From Bacteroidota bacterium (lineage in GTDB: Bacteria; Bacteroidota; Bacteroidia; Bacteroidales; F082): DNA of 41,918 bases. This document shows, one piece after another, positions 36,994 to 41,918 of this stretch. Position numbers and translations under genes: made by a program. The notes under the pieces were generated by a model. It saw only the letters and a list, made by a program, of their open reading frames with translations, was not told the DNA's origin and did no database searches. The stretch is from the NCBI GenBank assembly GCA_003650365.1, contig QMPA01000003.1, positions 1 through 41,918 of the forward strand, read 5' to 3'. Within the stretch, counting starts at the first letter, position 1. Each line of letters begins with the position of its first letter.

Positions 36994-37021
36994 CAAAAAG
37001 ATTTTAGCTAAAGTTCTCCAC

Positions 37022-37053
37022 AAAAAAAACCGCGAAACCAAAGGCTTCACGGT
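37022..37053 (-). terminator. Rho-independent terminator of SPFH gene
   Basis: Minus strand ACCGTGAA...TTCGCGGT then T tract. Confidence 0.8.
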
Positions 37054-37084
37054 CTTCTAATAAATTATCGTTTCTTGCCGAACC

Positions 37085-37918
37085 TTATTTAGTATCTCCC
37101 AAAATCAGTGGCATGCCATCGCTATTACCAATAATAACAACTTTAGAATTGGGGGATTTTGCCAATTCCAGTGTAGCACTGATGCCTTTTTCGCGAAGGA
37201 TTTTATCAGTTAAACTGGCATTGAGAATATCATTTGCCTTTGCTTTTCCTGCGGCGTCAATTTTTTGACGTTCGGCTTCTTTTTGTGCTTTTTCTAATTT
37301 AAATTTATACTCCAATGACTCTTGCTCCTGCTTCAATTTGCTTTCGATGGCCGTTTTAATAGTTGGTGGTAAAACGATGGAACGAATGAGTACCTGATTC
37401 AATGTAACGTATTTTTCATCAAGGATGTTTTTGGTTTCTTCAAATATTTCATCCTGTATGGCATCGCGCTTGGTAGAATAGATTTGCTCTGGTGTATAAC
37501 GCCCAATCACACTCCGTGCCGATGCCCTAAGGGATGGAATGACGACGCGCCGTAAATAGTCCTTGCCAATACGGCCATGTAGCAATCCCAATTTCTCGTA
37601 TTGTGGTCGATACCAGGCCGAAACATCAGCTTTAATTTCCAGCCCGTTGGAGGACAACACATTCATGTCTTCCGCAATTTCCTGCTGACGGGTTTCATAG
37701 ACAATCATATTGTTCCATGGAGCCAGGAAATGAAAGCCTTCGCTATAGGTTTGGGTCGTGTCAACACCACCACTAAAGGTTTTAAACAATACTCCGGCAT
37801 GACCGGCTTCGACTGTAACTGTAATTCTGCTCCAGAAAATAACCAGTAGTATCAGAACTAAAACCACCAAACCGATTGGGAACATTTTTTTCAAATTTAC
37901 TTCTTGTTGTTGTGCCAT
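37085..37918 (-). CDS. SPFH/Band 7 (prohibitin-family) membrane protein
   Basis: N-terminal TM, TVEAGHAGVLFKTFSGGV, KLKQEQESLEYKFKLEKAQKEAERQKIDAAGKAKAND; start moved from 37975. Confidence 0.9.
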   Translation of the reverse strand: MAQQQEVNLKKMFPIGLVVLVLILLVIFWSRITVTVEAGHAGVLFKTFSGGVDTTQTYSEGFHFLAPWNNMIVYETRQQEIAEDMNVLSSNGLEIKADVSAWYRPQYEKLGLLHGRIGKDYLRRVVIPSLRASARSVIGRYTPEQIYSTKRDAIQDEIFEETKNILDEKYVTLNQVLIRSIVLPPTIKTAIESKLKQEQESLEYKFKLEKAQKEAERQKIDAAGKAKANDILNASLTDKILREKGISATLELAKSPNSKVVIIGNSDGMPLILGDTK

Positions 37919-37955
37919 ATTATTAAGTTTAAAGTTTATATTAATGTAGCGCAGT

Positions 37956-37979
37956 AGAGACGCATTGCAATGCATCTCT
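37956..37979. repeat. 24-bp palindrome AGAGACGCATTGCAATGCATCTCT
   Basis: One mismatched pair; in the leader of the SPFH gene. Confidence 0.9.
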
Positions 37980-38013
37980 ATATTGCAATATGCTAATGCA
38001 ATTTTTGCGTTGA

Positions 38014-38021
38014 CAAAGATA
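38014..38021 (-). promoter_or_regulatory. -7 element (TATCTTTG on minus strand) of SPFH gene
   Basis: CAAAGATA on plus strand. Confidence 0.5.
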
Positions 38022-38046
38022 GCTATTCGGAAACATCTAACAACAA

Positions 38047-38928
38047 TTAATATTCATCGAGGGAAATAATAAAAATGTCAAATCTATTTTCCTGCAAAAC
38101 TGACAAAGCCATTTTTTTTCCATCCGGTGAAACTGCCGGTGTTTTAACTTTTAACTGATCGTTTGTAAGCCGCTCAAGATGCGAGCCATCTTTCCAAACA
38201 CTGTACACCTCGCCCTGCACTTCTTCTTCCCCCGAAACAAAATAAACTTTCAAACCATTGGGGCTCCAGGCAGGTTCAGTTGCCCAAAGGGAATCCAATT
38301 CGGTTTCCAAATTACCATACCAATTTAAAATAGATATTTGCTCGAAGGGATATCTATTAACGACTCTTGAAAAAAGGATTTGTTTCCCGTTTGGAGAAAC
38401 AATGGGCATGGAACAATCCCCTTTTAATTTGGTGAGGTGGTTCAAATTATCTGAAACAAAATCGTAGCTATAAATAGCCCATTCTCTTGATTTCCGATCG
38501 AATCCGGAAAAATAAACCAGGCGTTTTGTCGGAGGAAAAGAAGCTTGTCTGCATTCAATATTTCTTTTAAATAAATGACTTATTTCATCGGTTTTCAAAT
38601 CCATTTGAAAAAGGTAGTTCACCCCTGCCCTATCCGAATCGAAAACTATTTTGTTATCCTTGGGAAACCATTCCGGATGCTGTTCATTCGCCTGATTGTG
38701 GGTAAGCTGTATGAGTGTGTCTTTGTCAAAGTCAAACAAAAAAATATCCCAATTCCCGTTTCGGTTAGATTGAAAGAGCAAGCGTAAGCCATCATCTGAC
38801 CATTTGGGGAATAAATCATCTCCGGGTGAAGAAATGATTTGGTAGGTAGAATCGATGGTGAAAGGTTGGGCTATCGCAAGTTGCAAGAACAGCATTAACA
38901 GTATAGTAAGCAGAAAACGGCTCATCAA
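38047..38928 (-). CDS. Secreted TolB-like/PD40 beta-propeller protein
   Basis: Signal peptide; repeats FPKWSDDGLRLLFQSNRNGNWDIFLFD, HPEWFPKDNKIVFDSDR, PAVSPDGKKMALSV. Confidence 0.85.
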   Translation of the reverse strand: MMSRFLLTILLMLFLQLAIAQPFTIDSTYQIISSPGDDLFPKWSDDGLRLLFQSNRNGNWDIFLFDFDKDTLIQLTHNQANEQHPEWFPKDNKIVFDSDRAGVNYLFQMDLKTDEISHLFKRNIECRQASFPPTKRLVYFSGFDRKSREWAIYSYDFVSDNLNHLTKLKGDCSMPIVSPNGKQILFSRVVNRYPFEQISILNWYGNLETELDSLWATEPAWSPNGLKVYFVSGEEEVQGEVYSVWKDGSHLERLTNDQLKVKTPAVSPDGKKMALSVLQENRFDIFIISLDEY

Positions 38929-38992
38929 AAAGCAGAATGAATTTTGATGTAAAAATAAACTATTAATCGTTGAATTTATCTAATGACAAGAA

Positions 38993-39110
38993 CTGCAAGC
39001 GTGGACGCTTGCAGCAGGGGTACACAAACCTGCTGAGTGGCCTTTTGCTCTCAGCAGGTTGAAAGAATGAGTCTTTTTCAATCTGTCGGGAATAAAACTA
39101 CCCGCCAGAT
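38993..39110. repeat. Cluster of three stem-loops between the PD40 gene and the TonB receptor gene
   Basis: CTGCAAGCGT-gg-ACGCTTGCAG (38993-39014); AACCTGCTGAG-N12-CTCAGCAGGTT (39027-39060); ATCTGTCGGG-N10-CCCGCCAGAT (39081-39110, one mismatch). Confidence 0.92.
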
Positions 39111-39119
39111 TTGAATACG

Positions 39120-41546
39120 TTAAAACTTCAAATTAATCCCGGCAGTAAAATGAAATCCGGCCTGTGGAAAATAGCCGTTCATTTCTGATTCTAAACCTTC
39201 CCAAACATAGCGGTAAACCCAGGCATTGGTTTCGTATTTTTCATTAAAAATATTGTTTAAACTTACAATGAATTCAAGCTTTCTGATCCATTTTGGACTG
39301 ATGCCGTAGAAGAACTGAAGGTTGTTCACAAGATATGGGTCAAGGCTTCTTTCGAGGCTGGATGTGTTGTCGATGAATTGCCTTCCCACATAATTTGAAA
39401 CGAGGCTCACAGAAAAACCTTTGAAAGCTGTAATACGTAAATTACTACCGGCAACCCAATCGGGCGAGAAAGAAATATCAGTTTCCCCAAGTTCATTTTC
39501 GTATTGATAGGGCTGATTATCGGGGTCGTCCCAATAATTCCAATTGTCAACGTGCTCGGTAAAATCTTTGATTTTATTTTGGCTATAAGTCGCGTTCAAA
39601 CTCCAGTCAATTATTTTCAAGAAATTGAAAGCTGTAGAAAGTTCAATTCCTGCACGATAGCTGTCGGGCACATTGGTGAGTATGGGTGCGCCCACATTGT
39701 TTATCTTGCCTGTTAACACCAATTGATCTTTATAATCCATATAAAACAAGTTGGCTTCAAATGAAAAATGTGTGGCACGTTTGCGATAACCCAATTCGTA
39801 ATCAATCAGACGTTCCGGCTTTATTTCCTGCCCGGGATCAGCATCAAGAAAAACAGAACGATTGGGTTCACGGTGAGCAACCCCAACAGAAAAGTATAGA
39901 TTATTGTTTTTGTTTACCTCATAAAAAATACCGGCTTTCGGATTGAAGAAATTGTATTGGTGCTGCTGGCTTACATTTCGTAAATCATCATCGGTTCCAT
40001 CAATTTTATAATTGATTGTCCGGAATTGCAGATCGGCATATAAGTTTAAATGCTCTGTCAATACAAAGTTTGCTTTGGCAAAAATATTGAACTCGGTTTT
40101 ATTTCCAGTATTGAAATACCAGTTTCTGTCATAATCACCAAGTCGTGCAATTTGTGCCCAGATGATTTTCCCAAAGTGTTCGCCTTCATATTTATTGAAT
40201 CCTGCACCAATATTGAGGTTTAGCCTGTCAGCATTATAATTCAGAAATAAATTGATGCCGTAAAAATCGTTGTCTAACCATTTTTGTTCTATCAGGCTTG
40301 TTCTTGAAAGAGTATCGCTGCCAATAATCGTGTCATTCATTCCGTAATTCGAAAGCTTTTTATTGTTTTTGTAATTCTCGTAATAACCTTTTCCCTTCGT
40401 ATAAAACAAAGCCGTTACCAGATTGAGCTTCGGATTGAATTCATGCGCATAATGCAGTTGGTAATAGGTTTGGTTATAATTGTCTGTCTGGTTGTCATAA
40501 AACCCCAGAAAATTTCCTTCTGTATCGTAGATTTCTCCTGCCGGATTGTAGGTGCGATTGGTTTCGAGACTGTCTTTCGGGATACCGTACCAGGCTTGAT
40601 AAGTTTTCTCTGTTCCATGAAGATAAAAGAATTTCACTATATCTTTCTTTCCTAAATAAGAAGCGGCAAATTGCATTGACCTTAAATTTGCAGATGCCCT
40701 GTCAACATAGCCGTCAGTACTCAGTAGCGAAAGCCGTCCGTCGATGGCAAACTTTCCTTTGATAAGACCAGAACCAAACCGCAAAGTATTTTTAAAAGTA
40801 TTGAACGAACCGGCAGCACTACTGAGTTCGGTATAAACATCGGGCCTGAATTTGTCAGTTTTGATATTGATGCTGGCGCCAAAAGAAGCCGCACCATTAC
40901 TTGAGGTGCCCACACCCCTCTGGATTTGTATTTTATCAACGGATGAGGCAAGGTCGGGTAAGTCAACAAAAAATACATTCTGCGATTCAGGATCGTTCAC
41001 CGGTACGCCGTTTAGTGTAACATTAATGCGTGTTAAATCTGTTCCCCTTATTCTAATGCCGGTATATCCCATACCCGTTCCGCCATCAGAAGTAACAACT
41101 GTTGAGGGCGATGAGGCCAGTAAATAAGTCAGGTCTTTGCCTGTATTTTCACGGTTTATCTGCTCATCGTCAATATCTGTATAAGTTAAAGGCGTGTTTT
41201 TCTGTGCCCTGGTTGCCGTAATAATGACTTCTTCGGTAAGAAAGGCTTCCTCTTCAAGCTTAAAGTTTAACTTTGAATTACTATTTATATTTACTTCTTT
41301 CTCAATCATTTTAAATCCAATGAAAGTTACCTTTACAATATAGCTTCCTTTTTTTAAACGTTTGAAAATATAGCTGCCATCCGTTTCTGAAACTGCGGCA
41401 ATATTGCTTCCCTTCAACACAATATTAGCACCCGGCAATGCTTCTCCATTAGCCTGATTACTGATTTTTCCTTCCAGAATGAATTGTGCTGAACCGAGCA
41501 TTGGTAAAAATACAATCAGCAATAAAAAGTACAATTGTCTTTTCAT
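39120..41546 (-). CDS. TonB-dependent outer-membrane receptor, probable thiamin(-precursor) transporter
   Basis: CarboxypepD_reg-like domain EGKISNQANGEALPGANIVLKG, plug TGMGYTGIRIRGTDLTRINVTLNGVPVNDPESQNVFFVDLPDLASSVDKIQIQRGVG, barrel; TPP riboswitch upstream; start moved from 41585. Confidence 0.9.
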   Translation of the reverse strand: MKRQLYFLLLIVFLPMLGSAQFILEGKISNQANGEALPGANIVLKGSNIAAVSETDGSYIFKRLKKGSYIVKVTFIGFKMIEKEVNINSNSKLNFKLEEEAFLTEEVIITATRAQKNTPLTYTDIDDEQINRENTGKDLTYLLASSPSTVVTSDGGTGMGYTGIRIRGTDLTRINVTLNGVPVNDPESQNVFFVDLPDLASSVDKIQIQRGVGTSSNGAASFGASINIKTDKFRPDVYTELSSAAGSFNTFKNTLRFGSGLIKGKFAIDGRLSLLSTDGYVDRASANLRSMQFAASYLGKKDIVKFFYLHGTEKTYQAWYGIPKDSLETNRTYNPAGEIYDTEGNFLGFYDNQTDNYNQTYYQLHYAHEFNPKLNLVTALFYTKGKGYYENYKNNKKLSNYGMNDTIIGSDTLSRTSLIEQKWLDNDFYGINLFLNYNADRLNLNIGAGFNKYEGEHFGKIIWAQIARLGDYDRNWYFNTGNKTEFNIFAKANFVLTEHLNLYADLQFRTINYKIDGTDDDLRNVSQQHQYNFFNPKAGIFYEVNKNNNLYFSVGVAHREPNRSVFLDADPGQEIKPERLIDYELGYRKRATHFSFEANLFYMDYKDQLVLTGKINNVGAPILTNVPDSYRAGIELSTAFNFLKIIDWSLNATYSQNKIKDFTEHVDNWNYWDDPDNQPYQYENELGETDISFSPDWVAGSNLRITAFKGFSVSLVSNYVGRQFIDNTSSLERSLDPYLVNNLQFFYGISPKWIRKLEFIVSLNNIFNEKYETNAWVYRYVWEGLESEMNGYFPQAGFHFTAGINLKF

Positions 41547-41629
41547 GACATGAATTTTATTGGATGCCCAAAACAAAATGGACAAACATCTTTTGTTAAA
41601 ATTGCGGGGGTATCTAAATAAATTGGCAA

Positions 41630-41712
41630 AATCCCTTTCCCTACGTCGGCATTACCCGTATCAGGTTCAGAGGGTTTGATCTCAGCCCGTTATTTTAAGG
41701 CACCCCTGGTAA
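41630..41712 (-). ncRNA. TPP (THI-box) riboswitch
   Basis: Minus strand CCAGGGGTGCC...GGGCTGAGATCAAACCCTCTGAACCTGATACGGGTAATGCCGACGTAGGGA matches the TPP aptamer core. Confidence 0.95.
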
Positions 41713-41804
41713 AGGGGCGAAATTAATAAAAATAAGAGATGGAAACCATATATTTGGCTGATTAATTTTCTTTCAAATTTTGTAGTTTCAAAAAACCTCT
41801 TTCG

Positions 41805-41812
41805 TACATTTG
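41805..41812 (+). promoter_or_regulatory. -7 element TACATTTG with TTG at 41780-41782
   Basis: TTG-N22-TACATTTG fits Bacteroidetes promoter architecture upstream of ATG 41849. Confidence 0.5.
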
Positions 41813-41848
41813 TTGTCTTTAATTGTAAACTCACTAATAAATGATATT

Positions 41849-41918
41849 ATGGCAAAAAGAACAATCGTTGCATTACCGGGCGACGGCATTGGAAAACCGG
41901 TATTGGATGAAACAATCC
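41849..41918 (+). CDS. Isocitrate/isopropylmalate dehydrogenase family protein, truncated at window edge
   Basis: MAKRTIVALPGDGIGKPVLDETI N-terminal motif. Confidence 0.75.
   Translation, partial: MAKRTIVALPGDGIGKPVLDETI

Noticed and set aside
1-41918. tRNA/rRNA genes, prophage, secretion or defence islands
   Set aside because: No tRNA- or rRNA-like sequence, no transposase, terminase, toxin-antitoxin or restriction genes recognised on either strand.

Overview
The window is ordinary-looking Bacteroidota chromosome: Bacteroidetes-type TAnnTTTG promoters, PorT-like barrel, T9SS C-terminal sorting domains. About 29 coding regions can be supported. They are: partial msrA; an Uup-type ABC-F ATPase; two tandem paralogous secreted PKD/propeller proteins carrying different T9SS sorting domains; a CvfB-like S1 protein; a TPR protein; gyrA; clpC; two convergent acyl-CoA dehydrogenases; xerD; an orphan ORF bounded by inverted repeats; an SDR; a class-III aminotransferase; aat; a guanine-deaminase-like protein; a Sir2 deacylase; a group of three cell-wall enzymes; smpB; a complete cNOR (nitric oxide reductase) cluster norCBQDEF; an SPFH protein; a PD40 propeller; a TonB receptor under a TPP riboswitch; and the start of an isocitrate/isopropylmalate dehydrogenase gene. 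I see no prophage, CRISPR array, transposase, rRNA or tRNA. The most interesting material is non-coding: a mosaic hairpin array between msrA and the ABC-F gene, strong palindromes at two internal junctions of the nor cluster, an inverted-repeat operator candidate upstream of norC, a hairpin array behind the TPP-controlled receptor, an AACCTY hexamer repeat abutting the aat start codon, and a 10-bp IR-flanked orphan gene next to xerD. No clearly new multi-gene system is evident; the candidates are hypotheses needing genome-wide and comparative searches.
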